This document shows positions 9,795 through 19,968 of a stretch of 64,000 nt of DNA, one piece after another. This DNA is from Closterium sp. NIES-65 (lineage: Eukaryota > Streptophyta > Zygnematophyceae > Desmidiales > Closteriaceae). Below the pieces are notes generated by a model, which worked only from the letters and a program-made list of their open reading frames with translations, did no database searches and had not been told where the DNA came from. Position numbers and translations under genes: made by a program. Each line of letters opens with the position of its first letter. Position 1 is the first letter of the stretch. The DNA lies in NCBI GenBank assembly GCA_948144175.1, contig CANXME010000213.1:3558501-3622500 (forward strand). The letters are read 5' to 3'.

Positions 9795-12700
9795 TAGGTG
9801 CAGAAGCGCTGATGATCACAAGGCGCAAGCGCCTTGGTGAAGACATCAGCAGTGTTGGCCTCAGAGGCTACGTAAGCAAGCCGCAACAGACCACGCTGCT
9901 GTAGCTCACGAGCAAGAAAGTAGCAGAGAGCAATGTGCTTTGTTCTGTGCTCCAGTCTCTGCTCTCGACACAAGGCCAGCATGGCCTTGTTGTCTACGTA
10001 CAGGACCGGAGGAGAACGAGGCGGATCTCCAAGGTCGGTCAGCAGGTAGGTGAGCCAGCGAAGCTCCTGAGCAGCCATGGCCCCTGCGTAGATCTCAGCC
10101 TCACAACTGGAGCCGAGAACAGAAGACGAGCGAGTAGCCCGCCACGAAACAGAGCCAGAACCAAGGCTGAAGGTGTAACCCTGTGACGACCGCTGTGTAG
10201 CCTGGTCGTCAGCCCAAGAAGCGTTTGCGTGACCAGTGAGGACCACTGGACTCCGCCCTCCAAGCACTAGCCCCATGCCCGACGTATTGCACAAGTAGCG
10301 CAACACCCTCTTCGCTGCAGCCATGTGCTCTGGTCGGTGTCTCCAAGGAGCAACATAGCGTGCGAGAATGCTAAGAGGGTATGCAAGGTCAGGTCGTGTG
10401 CAGGTCATCAGGTACATGAGGCAGCCAACAAGCTCTGGGTACGGGCCACTCGACTCTACGGACTCATCCGAAGGCAGAGCTGAGAGCGAGTGGCGAGTAG
10501 ATAGAGGAGTGGCCTGAGGCGAGGAGTACGTGAAGCCGAAGCGCTGAAGGACCTGCTGCACCATGTGTGATTGAGTCAGGGTGATGGTGCGGCGTGCTCT
10601 CTCCCGGGTGATCTGCAAGCCAAGGTAGCTGCGCAGTTCACCCAGGTCTGTGCACGGGTGTCTCTTCTACAGCTCGGAATTCACGTAGGCGAGTCCAGCA
10701 GTGTCACCTGTGGCAAAGACCAAGTCGTCAACGTACACGAGGATGTAGAATGGCGGCAGAGAAGTGTCGGTGCGTAGAAACAGCGACGGGTCGGCAGTAG
10801 AAGGAGCAAACCCAAGAGCCGCAAGCGTAGTCCTCAGTGTGTCGTGCCACTCACGCGGTGCCTGGCGGAGACCGTAGACTGGCCGCCGGAGGCTCCACTG
10901 GGTGCCAGGAGGAAAAGTCCCAGTGAAGCCAAGTGGGCGGCGCAGCCAGATCTCCTTGTGCAGGCTGCCCTGCAGGAAAGCAGTGCTGAAGTCAAGAGAG
11001 TGTAGCTCGTAGTCACGGTGAGCAGCTACGTGCAGCAGTACCCGAAGAGTGGTCATCTTCGGGGTGGGAGAGAAGGTCTGAAAGTAGTCAACTCCCTGCC
11101 GCTGACTGAAGCCACGAGCCACGTAACGCGCCTTGAAGACAGGCGGAGAACCCGGCGGCCGCTTCACCCTGAAAATCCGCATGCCACTGACGATGTTCGC
11201 CCCAGGAGGGGGGACAGCGTCAACGTAGGTGCCTGTGGACTTCCAGGAAGCCATCTCTGCATCCATAGCTGCTTGCCACTGAGAAGAGTAGGGACCCTCT
11301 ATCGCCTCCGCGTAAGAGCGCGGAGTCGGGATGTCAAGTGCATCCGGGTCTCCCTCAGGGGTAAGCACTACGGACACGAGATGAGGTGAAGCTGCGGCCA
11401 AGCACTGGAAGTCCTCTTGCCTGTCCTCAAGGACGTCCGTGCCAAGGGCACACTCACCCCCGACGGACGGAGGACAGACAGACTCAGACTCAGCGACAAG
11501 ACTAGCAGCGTAGTCTAGACGACAGCGAGCAGCAAAGTCGACGAGCTCAGCAACTAGGGCAGACGCAGCAGTGGACTCAAAGGAAGGGTCAGTGACGACA
11601 GTAGCAAGGAGACGCGTGAGAGTAGGACTGGCAGCACGAAGAGAGTCTGACTCCGGGTCGGGAAGAGCAGGAAGAGAGGACTTAGGAGGAGAAGGCAAAG
11701 GGGCACGCAGAGGAGCAGTGGACGGACGCAGAGACATCCGGTGCATGCCAGGGACAGGAGGAGGACGCTGACGCGAACCACGACCACTACCGTGAGCAGT
11801 ACCGACAGGCGACGCAGGGCGAGACGCAGGCTCACGACGCTCAGCAAGACCTCCAGTAGGATCAGCGTAGAGAGCAGGAGCAGGCAGTGGGGAGGCCGTT
11901 TGTAACTGGAACTGTGACGGGACAGGCTGTGGACACTCTAAGGGAGGAGGACAAGGAGGAGGCGGGAGACCAAGAACCTGCTGAAGGAGCGGAACGAAGT
12001 ACGGCCGAGGCCGCGCGGCGACTCCAGACACAGCAGGGACAGCACCAGCACCCCCAGCGGCAGCACCAGCACCAGCAGCAGCTCCAACGCCCGACTCCAC
12101 AGCACCAACAGCAGCACCAGCTCCAGCGTCCTCAGCACCAGCAGTAGCGCCAACGCCCGGGTCCGCAGCACCACCAGCAGCTCCAACGCCCGGGTCCTCA
12201 GTACCAGCAGCAGCTCCAACGCCCGGGTCCTCAGTACCAGCAGCAGCTCCAACGCCCGGGTCCTCAGCACCAGCAGCAGCACCAGCGCCCGGGTCCGCAG
12301 CACCAGCTGTAGCTCCAACGCCCGGGTCCGCAGCACCAGAAGAACCAGTAGAGGTTCCAGCACCAGCAGCACCACCAGCAGCAGCGGGGTCCGCGACACC
12401 AGGCGCGCCACTCCGAAGAGTGCAGCGCCGCTCGTACCACTCACGGATCCGCTCACGGGAGGGGAGCTCCCGGCTAGGAGGAGAAGCACTAGCACCAGTC
12501 CCAGTAGTACGCCTGGCTCCAGAGGTACCGCTCCTGAGGCTGCAGTACTGTAAGTACCACTAACGCAGCTGCTCCGAGGAGAGGGCTCCTCCAGGTGTAG
12601 GACCCTCAGGCTCAGGACCTCCAGACTCAGAACCCCCAGACTCCGGACTTAGCGGCTCAGCACCCCCAGGCTCAGCACCCCCAGGATCAGTACTCCCAGG

Positions 12701-15700
12701 CTCAGCACCCCCAGGCTCCGCACCCCCAGGCTCCGCACCCCAAGGCTCAGCACCCCCAGGCTCAGCACCCCCAGGCTCCGCACCCCCAGGCTCCGCACCC
12801 CTAGGCTCAGCACCCCCAGGCTCCGCACCCGCAGCAGGACGAGAGTCGACAGCTACCTCAACAGGCTCAACCGGGTCTACCTGAGACACACCTGAGGGAG
12901 CGGCACCCTGAGGGGGGAGGGGGTCTACGACAGCAGCCATTGGCGCAAGGAAGATAGGCGGGGGGGGGAGCGGGGCAGTGCGGTAGGGGAAGAGGCGGTA
13001 GTAGGGGACGGACTCGTCAAAAGTGACGTCCTGAGAGGGCAAGACTCGGCGCGAGGTGGCGTGGTAAAACTGCCAACCAGGCGCGTCCGGGACAAAGCCG
13101 AGGAAGACGCAGGGAACAGCACGGGAGGAGAGCTTGTCCGCAGATGTATTGCGGACAAAAGCTCGAGATCCCCAGACTCGGAAACGCGACGCATCGCCAA
13201 CCTCCCCCGTCCACAGCAGTGTGGGCGAGGTCTCCGGTAAGGAGACACGGGGCCAGAGGTTGAGCTGATGCGCACCGTACCGGACCGCAAACGGCCACAG
13301 AAAGTGGGGGGCAGCCGCATGAATCAAGGAGGTACGGGCGACCTCCATGACCAGGCCAATGCGGCGCTCTGCAATCCCATTCTGCTGTGGAGAGGCCGGA
13401 AGCGTGAACGACTGCTCAATGCCGTGCTCAGCACAGTAGGCTGCCAAGAGGTCGGAGGAGAACTCACCACCTGTGTCAGAGTGCAAGCGCAGGACAGGAA
13501 AGTCCGAGTGGAAACGCTCGCTGAGCTGGAGACGGGCTCTGCGGATCCAAGGGATCAAGACATCAGGGACCTCACCCTTGGTGCGCAAGGGGAAGACCGT
13601 GGTGTAGCGCGAGTAGTCGTCAACAACTATCAGGAAGTACCTCTCCTGACCCTGACCACGGACGCGGGCTGGGCCCCACACGTCCATGTGGAGCGTCTGC
13701 AAGGGAGCAGTCGTCGGGGGAAACGAGGAGGAGTGAGGAGCGGCGCACTGCCACCCCTCAACGCAGGGAAGACAGGGAGGAGCAGGCGAGGGTGGGAGGG
13801 GAGGGAGGACTCTGGGAAGACCAGAGACAAGGTACCGGGAGTGCATGGCACGAAGGCGCTGCACAGACGGGTGGCCAAGTCGGTGGTGCCAGAGGACAGT
13901 CTCGTGTGCCAGAGAGCGACACGAGCAGAGGGCAGACAGCTGACCTGACGCGGACGCAGACGCAGACGCAGCGACCTGAGGGGACTCAGTGGTCAGTGTG
14001 TACAGGTCCGACCCCGGCTGCCGAGTGAAGGTAGCCAAGTGGCGGCCCGTACGAGCACACGTGCAGTGTGTCACGCGCTCGTAGGCAGGGGTGAACTGGT
14101 GAACACCCCCGTCCTGGAGTGCACTACCTGCCACCAAGTTCGTAGAGAACGAGGGGAGGTGGAGACCTGACAGTGTGCCCGACGGGACCGCAGGACAGGG
14201 AAGGACAATGGAGGAGGTCGCAATGACCGGACCCCCAGAGGGGTCAGCGAGGGAGACAGCAACTGGCCGAGCAAGCGGCTCAAGGGCAGTGCGGTCACGA
14301 AAGAAACAGCGAGAAGCACCTGAGTCCAATGTGAAGGTGTGCAGTGCTGCCGTCGACTCAGTACCAGGGGGGGCAGACGCACAAGCACTTAGGGCAGCTG
14401 CCTCACCAGCACCTGGGGTAGCAGACACGCGAGTACCTGGAGCGGCAGACGCACTAGTCCTAATGCCCGGGTCGGTCGGCACACACAGGTACCCAGCACC
14501 CTCTCCACTAGTAGACATCACATACATAGCAGTGAGAATAGCATCAAAGTCTACAGCATAGATATCAATCCCCTTCTTCAGGAGATCAACCCAGCGGGGC
14601 AGCTCAGTGGCCTGAGGGAACTGAACACGCCAAGCGTCGTTGAGACGAGCGAAGCAGCGCTGTGTGGCGTGCGGTCCCCCACACGGCTGACCAGTGCGGT
14701 CGCCAGTGCGAATGACGTACGTGCAGCTAAAGCCACCCCCCCCCCCCCCCCCCCCCCCCCCGTGCTGAGAGTACCACTCACGGACCTCCTGGGGAGACGG
14801 AGTGTGCTGCTGGCCCTGGCCACCGCCAGCACCTCCACGACCACCACCGCCGCCGCCACCTCCTCGACCACCCCAACCCCTGCCGCCGCCGCGGCCACCG
14901 CCACCCCCACCACCGCCTCCGCCCCTGCCACCTCCCCCGCCGCTGCCGCCACCACCCCCACCGCTGCCACTAGTCCCTCCAGTCGCGCCACCACCCCCAC
15001 CGCCGCCACCGCCCCCACCACCGGCTACCCCGCTATCACCGCCACCGCCCTTGCCCCCTTTGCCCTTGCCGGTGCGGCGCCCGCTCGAAGCAGACGCAGT
15101 CCCGACCTTCTCAACACCAAGGAGGTCGACAGCAGCAGCAGAGGCGACAGAGGGAAGAAGGGGGGAAGGAGAACACCCCTCAAAGAACGGGGTACGGGGG
15201 TCGCCACGAGAGGCACCTACAGTGACTATGCTAGCCTCAGCTGCAAGGAGTTCCTTCTCGAGGAGGGCAATGGTGAGCTCAGTGGGGCAGCGAGCTAGGA
15301 AGTGGTCCCTGACTGAGCGCAGAGTGTCAGGGAGGCGGGTGACTAGGTGGTAGAGAGTGAGCCAAAGCGGGGGTGGGTTCTTGGCAAGGAACTCATCAGG
15401 CATGGCGGCGCGGAAGCGAGCCTCACTAGTGCGGAGGTGCGTAATGAGGTCAGCGACTATGTGGAAAGAGGCTAAGTCGGGGAACAGGTAGGGAAGAGAG
15501 AGACGGCCTAGTGCGGCAGAGGCCGGTGAGGAGTAGCGGGCAACGTCAGCAGTGTACAGTGCCTGTGCAGTCTTGTGCTGCACAAAGTGCTCGCGCTCAT
15601 CTATTAGCAGGGAGTTGCGAATAGCGAAGCGAGCGTGGGCGTCACGAGTTTTTTTGCCACTGTGAGCGGGTAGTGCTGTCAGCAGTAGCAGTAGGAGCAG

Positions 15701-15842
15701 TAGCATGGCCTAGGGCGTGATCGTACAGTGAGATGTCCTCCTTGGCAGTGAGCTGTAGTAAGAGGTGTAGGTCATCTAGCCAGGTTTCAAACTTCACTGG
15801 GCGGCCCTCAACATCGAAAGCTAGCACAGGAAGGCTAGCCAT
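9795..15842 (-). pseudogene. Element B gag-pol polyprotein (frameshift and nonsense mutations)
   Basis: Starts at ATG 15842 (MASLPVLAFDVEG). Gag runs to the poly-Gly stretch and an expanded zinc knuckle C-x13-C-x3-H-x4-C (CTYVIRTGDRTGQPCGG..., near 14650-14730). Protease has a normal TLDSGAS (about 14340). Pre-integrase HHRLGHPS, integrase core with HMDVWGP, HSDTGGEF and QNGIAERR (13970-13330), GPY-like region, a GGAEPGG repeat hinge, RT with FKARYVARGFSQRQG and LVYVDDLVFAT (about 10740), and RNase H to about 9800. Defects: a frameshift in the T-run near 15650, TAG for the Glu of LREWY near 12557, TAG for Gln in SEL*KR at 10665, and a late stop near 9795. All catalytic motifs are otherwise present, so the element died recently. 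Confidence 0.9.
14736..14761 (-). repeat. 26-bp homopolymer C tract encoding Gag poly-Gly
   Basis: A run of 26 C on the plus strand, read as G on the coding strand, encodes the poly-Gly stretch just before the Gag zinc knuckle. Such a run is prone to slippage; copy A has lost frame in an equivalent G-rich stretch. Confidence 0.9.
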
Positions 15843-15899
15843 ATCAGTAGTAGGAGTAATAGCAGTCGGTGCACCCCAAAAAACAGTAGGCAGTGCAAC

Positions 15900-16455
15900 T
15901 CACGTAGGAGGGCTCGGTCCAGTACGGGCGGCGCGGCTCGGTTCAGGTAGGGCGGCGCGGCTCGGGAAGGGCGGCGCGGCTAGGTTCGGGCGGCGCGGCT
16001 CGGTTTGGGCTGGGCGGCTCGGCTCGGGCGGCTCGGTTCGGGCTGGGCGGCTCGGTTCGGGCTGCTCGGTTCGGGCGGCTTGTTCTGGCGGGGCCGTTCG
16101 GGGCCTCTAGGGGCGAGCGCGGGGCCGTTCGGGGCCTCTAGGGACGAGCGCGGGGCCGTAAGGGGCCGCTAAAGGCGAGCGCGAGGCCGTTCGAGGCCTG
16201 TAGGGGTGAGCGCGGGGCCGTAAGGGGCCGCTAAGGGCGAGCGCGGGGCCGACGGGGCCATTAGGGGCGATCGCGAGGCCGAGGGGGGTCGCTAAGGGGC
16301 GAGCGCGGGGCCGTAAGGGGCGAGCGCGTGGGCCGACGGGGCCTTAAGGGGCGGCGCGCGGGTCGCTAAGGGACGGGTCGCGGGTCGCTGGGGCCTTAGG
16401 GGGCCGTGAAAAACGAGGCGCCCTAGGGCGCAAGTAGGTAGGTAGGTAGGTAGGT
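15900..16455 (-). repeat. GC-rich tandem leader of element B
   Basis: Degenerate tandem units built from GGCGGCTCGG-like and GGGGCCGTTAGGGGCGAGCGC-like words separate the primer site from the gag ATG, ending in a GGTA tetranucleotide array (about 16436-16455). The same kind of leader is seen in A, F, I, J and K, with different unit sequences. Confidence 0.8.
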
Positions 16456-16458
16456 AGT

Positions 16459-16507
16459 GGTGGGCCCTAAAAAAAAACGGTCCTAGCGAAGGACCTGCTC
16501 TATACCA
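16459..16507 (-). promoter_or_regulatory. Primer-binding site, hairpin and GGGCCCACC box of element B
   Basis: On the minus strand: TGGTATAGAGCAGG, stem GGTCCT/AGGACC, a T-run, then GGGCCCACC. Confidence 0.8.
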
Positions 16508-16639
16508 TGTTGAAATGAACGAACAGGAATGATTGAACTAACAGAGAAATCAGTACAAGTACCTAACCCTAGAATTGTGTACCCCCTATAGGCTAACCCA
16601 GTGTAGCCTAAACAAGCACAACATATATAATGTTTGACA
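16508..16639 (-). repeat. 5' LTR of element B
   Basis: 132 bp; ends TTTGACA at 16639, directly followed by the target duplication GCGGC. Confidence 0.95.
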
Positions 16640-17028
16640 GCGGCACCCACGGTCTGCCGTCAGGGTGCTTCCAGTCCCTGCGGTGGATGTGCTCGAAGCG
16701 CAGTGGCACGAGGTCAATCAGTTCGTGCGAGTCGCCGCTGCAGTCGAGGATGTCGAAATCCAAGACGTACACTCCATTTTCGGAGCGCGCTCGTCCGATT
16801 TGCCTGCGAGGGAAGTTGTGTGCTTCGTAGTGCAGCAAGATGTCTCTCGTCACGTGGTCCGTGCTGAGGTCGACGCCGCAATCCATGAGCTGTGCGGTGG
16901 ACAGGAGGTTGAAGCGCAAGTTCTGGACGATCAACACATCGTTGAGCGTGATGTGGGTGCGGCTTCCGCGTGCCTTGAGCACGACGATGCCTTGCGCGCT
17001 TGCGCGCAGGCGTGTATTGTTCGCCACG
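16640..17028 (-). pseudogene. Family-2 copia element C, upstream protease-region fragment
   Basis: Minus-strand coding sequence VANNTRLRASAQGIVVLKARG...DGRPWVP, colinear with 613-2350 of D without its insertion. It joins the rest of C once element B and one copy of GCGGC are removed. Homology to D stops at 17028, in the middle of the protease-like domain, so the gag, protease motif and 5' LTR of C are lost. The break abuts element E in the opposite orientation. Confidence 0.85.
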
Positions 17029-17045
17029 AAGCTGCACTGTCTGCA
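17029..17045. other. Filler DNA at the C/E inversion junction
   Basis: About 17 bp that match neither element's expected sequence join minus-strand C to plus-strand E. Fifteen of them (17030-17044) are identical to 17295-17309 inside E. Templated filler of this sort is typical of error-prone end joining. Confidence 0.65.
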
Positions 17046-19521
17046 AACGAGGAAGAAGAAGAGAACGAGGGAGCAGCGCCTACACCTGCACCGGCACCTG
17101 ACGAAGAACCCGCAGCTGCACTGGAGCGCTACATGCGCACATCTGGATTCCGCGCCGACGACGCCATCTGGTATCAGCGCCTAGGTCACCCCTCGCGCGT
17201 GACCCTGAAGAACTGCATCGAAGCCGGCGTCTTTGCACCTGGCGCGCTGTTGCGCCTTGACGGCTCCGAAGTGAGAGGAGGGACTCACCCGTGCAGCTGC
17301 ACTGTCTGCCCCGAAGCTGCGCTGAGTCACCAGCCCTTCCCCCTACTCGAGCCAGGAACCAATCGCTACGCCAAGCTTGAGAAGGTTTACAGTGACTTTC
17401 TCAACGTAGGACACTGCGGCATCAACGACGAACTCTACACACTTACCTTCGTCGACGCCGGAACGCGCCACGTGTGGGTCGTAAACGTGGAAGCGCGTAG
17501 CAGAGCCTACGAAGCATTCCGCCTGTGGCTGGCGCACACGCAGCGGCAATCTGGGGAGAAATTGAAGATCTGGCAGTCTGATGGTGCGGCGGAGTTCAGG
17601 AGCAAGGAACTGCAGGATTACCTCGCGCAAAAGGAGATCGAGCATCACATCTCCCTCCCCTATGCGCACCAGCAGCAGGGCGTAGCGGAGCGCACGAATC
17701 GCACTCTCATGACGAAGGTACGAGCGCTAATGCGGCAGGCAAAGCTCCCGCCGATCTACTGGACCTACGCGATGCACCACGCCGTGCGGGTGCACAACCT
17801 GCTGTCAACCACCGCAATCACCGGCAACTCCTCGCCGCACGTGAAATGGACGGGAAGAAAGGGGGACACCTCCATGCTCCGCGTCTGGGGCAGCATGGTT
17901 CAATACCGACCGCCAACATCAACCATCGGGAAGTTCAAGAGCCGCGCGCGCTGGGGAATCCACCTCGGCATCAGCCACGAACACAAGGCGTGGATCATCC
18001 TGGATCTCCTAAGCCAGAAAATCAAGAATGCGCGCGATGTCATCTTCTACGAGCGACTGTTTCTGCAACAATTTCGTGACGACGAGCAGACGAACGCAAA
18101 CCGCGTCTACGCCAACAAGGGCCACAGCTACGCCTCACCTGAGGACGAAGCAGCAGCAGCAATTCTGGAGCAGGATCCCAGAGGCGAGTTCACAAGGGGC
18201 GATCGCCGCGACGACAACGACGATGATTCCGGTGAAGGAGGAACATGCGCAACAGGAGGAGGCGCAGCAGGAGGAAGCAGAAGCGGCGGAGACACAGCAC
18301 CGCCAACACCGCCTGAACCAGAAAGCGATGATGACAACGTGCAGGAAGTCGTCACTCAACATCGCCACGACAACACTGTCACCGGTCTCCAGCTACTTGG
18401 ACTACACGCTGCCATCTCCACTGCTCCGCGCATCATCGAACCTAAGAACCCACGGCAAGCTCTCACAGGCCCACACCGCAAGGAGTGGCGCGAAGCAATG
18501 GATGCGGAAATCCGGGCACTCGAGTCACGCGACACCTGGGTGCTCGTCGACCGTGCAGCAGTAAAGGGGAGAAGGATTCTCTCCGGCAAATGGGTCTTCC
18601 GAGTGAAGACAGGAGCCGACGATTCAAGGCACGCTGGGTGGTACGCGGCTACGATCAAAGGCACGGGATTGATTTTGACCAGACATTTGCACCGGTCAGC
18701 CGTCACACGTCCGTCAGAATTCTCCTCGCCATCGCAGCCGCACGACACCTACCACTCCGGCAGATCGATGTGAAGAATGCGTTCCTGTACGCGTTAGTGG
18801 ACGCCGTGATCTACGTGGAACAGCCACACACTTACGGCGACGGAGACCCACACGTCTGTCAGCTACGCAAGGCAAGTCCCTCTATGGGATCAAACAGGCA
18901 CCGAGACTCTGGCAGCAATACCTACACAACATACTGCTTGAAATCGGGTTCAAGCAGCTGCCTCACGATCCTGGAATGTATCGCCGCGATTTCCGCGGCG
19001 AATACATCCTCCTCACAGTCTACGTCGACGACCTTCTCTACACAGGCTCAAGCAACGAACTACTCGAGTAGTTTGAGAGAAGCCTCGCAGGGCGCGTCGA
19101 CATCACCTGCAATCATGACGTGAAGCAGTTTCTCGGACTCAACATCACCTACTCGCCGGAAGCCATTCATCTCTCAGCAGCGAAGTATGCGGAGGAGCTT
19201 AGCAAGCGCTTCAACATTGCGCCTGCACCACTCTCCACCCCTTACCGCACTCCAGGACCCAACCACAAGCCTGACAACAAAGCCCTGTCCCCTGGTGGGC
19301 TTCACACTGACCAGCAGCAGTTGGAATGCCTGCTTTTCGCATCTGTCACCTGCAGGCCCGACCTCTCCTACATTGCGAGCCAGTTGGCTCAGTACTCACG
19401 CAAACCAGCGGCTGGGAATCTCTCAGATCTTCAGCGAGCCCTTCAATTCTTCATCTCCATGCCCAATGTCGGGCTCAGTTATTCCACCACCGTTAGGCTA
19501 GAAGTGTGCGAACCTTCCTGA
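17046..19521 (+). pseudogene. Family-2 copia element E, truncated integrase-RT copy
   Basis: Nearly identical to 3300-5788 of D, but missing everything upstream (gag, protease, WG/GW linker, LTR). It carries pre-integrase YQRLGHPSRVTLKNC, a full integrase core (QSDGAAEF, QGVAERTN) and RT up to the same truncation point. A 13-bp deletion near 18622 relative to D breaks the RT frame at VKTGAD. The frameshift near 18870 and the stop in LLE*FE near 19070 are shared with D. Shared lesions and the shared non-coding tail show that D and E are copies of one defective sequence, either by segmental duplication or by copying of a dead element. Confidence 0.85.
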
Positions 19522-19825
19522 GGTGATCCTGGTTACGATCACTTCTGATCGCAACACCCCTTAGTTCACATCGTTTACACCTTCACCCTTTCCTTGTTCC
19601 ACCATTACTGTCTTTCTGTATAAATTAGCTTGTTCCTACACCCCTTATCAGACTTGCCTGATACAATGCTCTTTGTTGTGTAGTTGCATCTTGATCTACG
19701 GGCTAGCTATGGGAGACTTGATAATATCTGAAAAACCATCGAATATACTTCATAAAAATAACAAAACAGGACAGGAGATAACGATTTTCGACAAAGTTGT
19801 GTAGGTGCCCATACACTTGCGGTAT
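19522..19825 (+). repeat. Non-coding tail of element E, duplicate of 5789-6092
   Basis: Same sequence as the tail of D with a few substitutions; ends at GCGGTAT. Next to it the host gene region begins. Confidence 0.7.
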
Positions 19826-19968
19826 GAAGGGCAGCAGCAGCAACAGTAAGAGGCACGTTATCAAACTAAGCATCAAGATGGTAAAGAAAGGGGGGGCACG
19901 AGAGGAAAAACAAAGTACAGGCCAGTTGTAGGAAAAAAGCGCTCTTGCTTCACAGCCCACGGACTCCG
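19826..19968. other. 3' flank of the EGT1-like gene
   Basis: 143 bp between the end of element E and the stop codon of the minus-strand gene; presumably 3' UTR. I see no clear polyadenylation signal. The retroelement fragment begins within 150 bp of the stop codon and may have replaced the native 3' end. Confidence 0.4.

Larger units (their letters stand above)
9410..16639 (-). mobile_element. Family-1 Ty1/copia element B, complete with LTRs and TSD
   Basis: A 7230-bp minus-strand element with two 132-bp LTRs (TGTCAAACATT...TTTCAACA read 5' to 3') that differ at six positions. GCGGC at 9405-9409 and 16640-16644 is the 5-bp target duplication, inside the protease-region coding sequence of element C (…DGRPWVP/…). 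Read on the minus strand: 5' LTR, primer site TGGTATAGAGCAGG, hairpin, GGGCCCACC, GC-rich tandem leader, gag-pol frame, AT-rich tail with TATATA stretches, purine tract next to the 3' LTR. It is structurally complete but its coding frame is dead. Confidence 0.95.

Noticed and set aside
12560..15300. Long plus-strand open frames opposite the B polyprotein (for example 13268-13948 and 14802-15353)
   Set aside because: They are antisense shadows of a GC-rich coding frame; the minus strand carries recognisable gag, protease and integrase.
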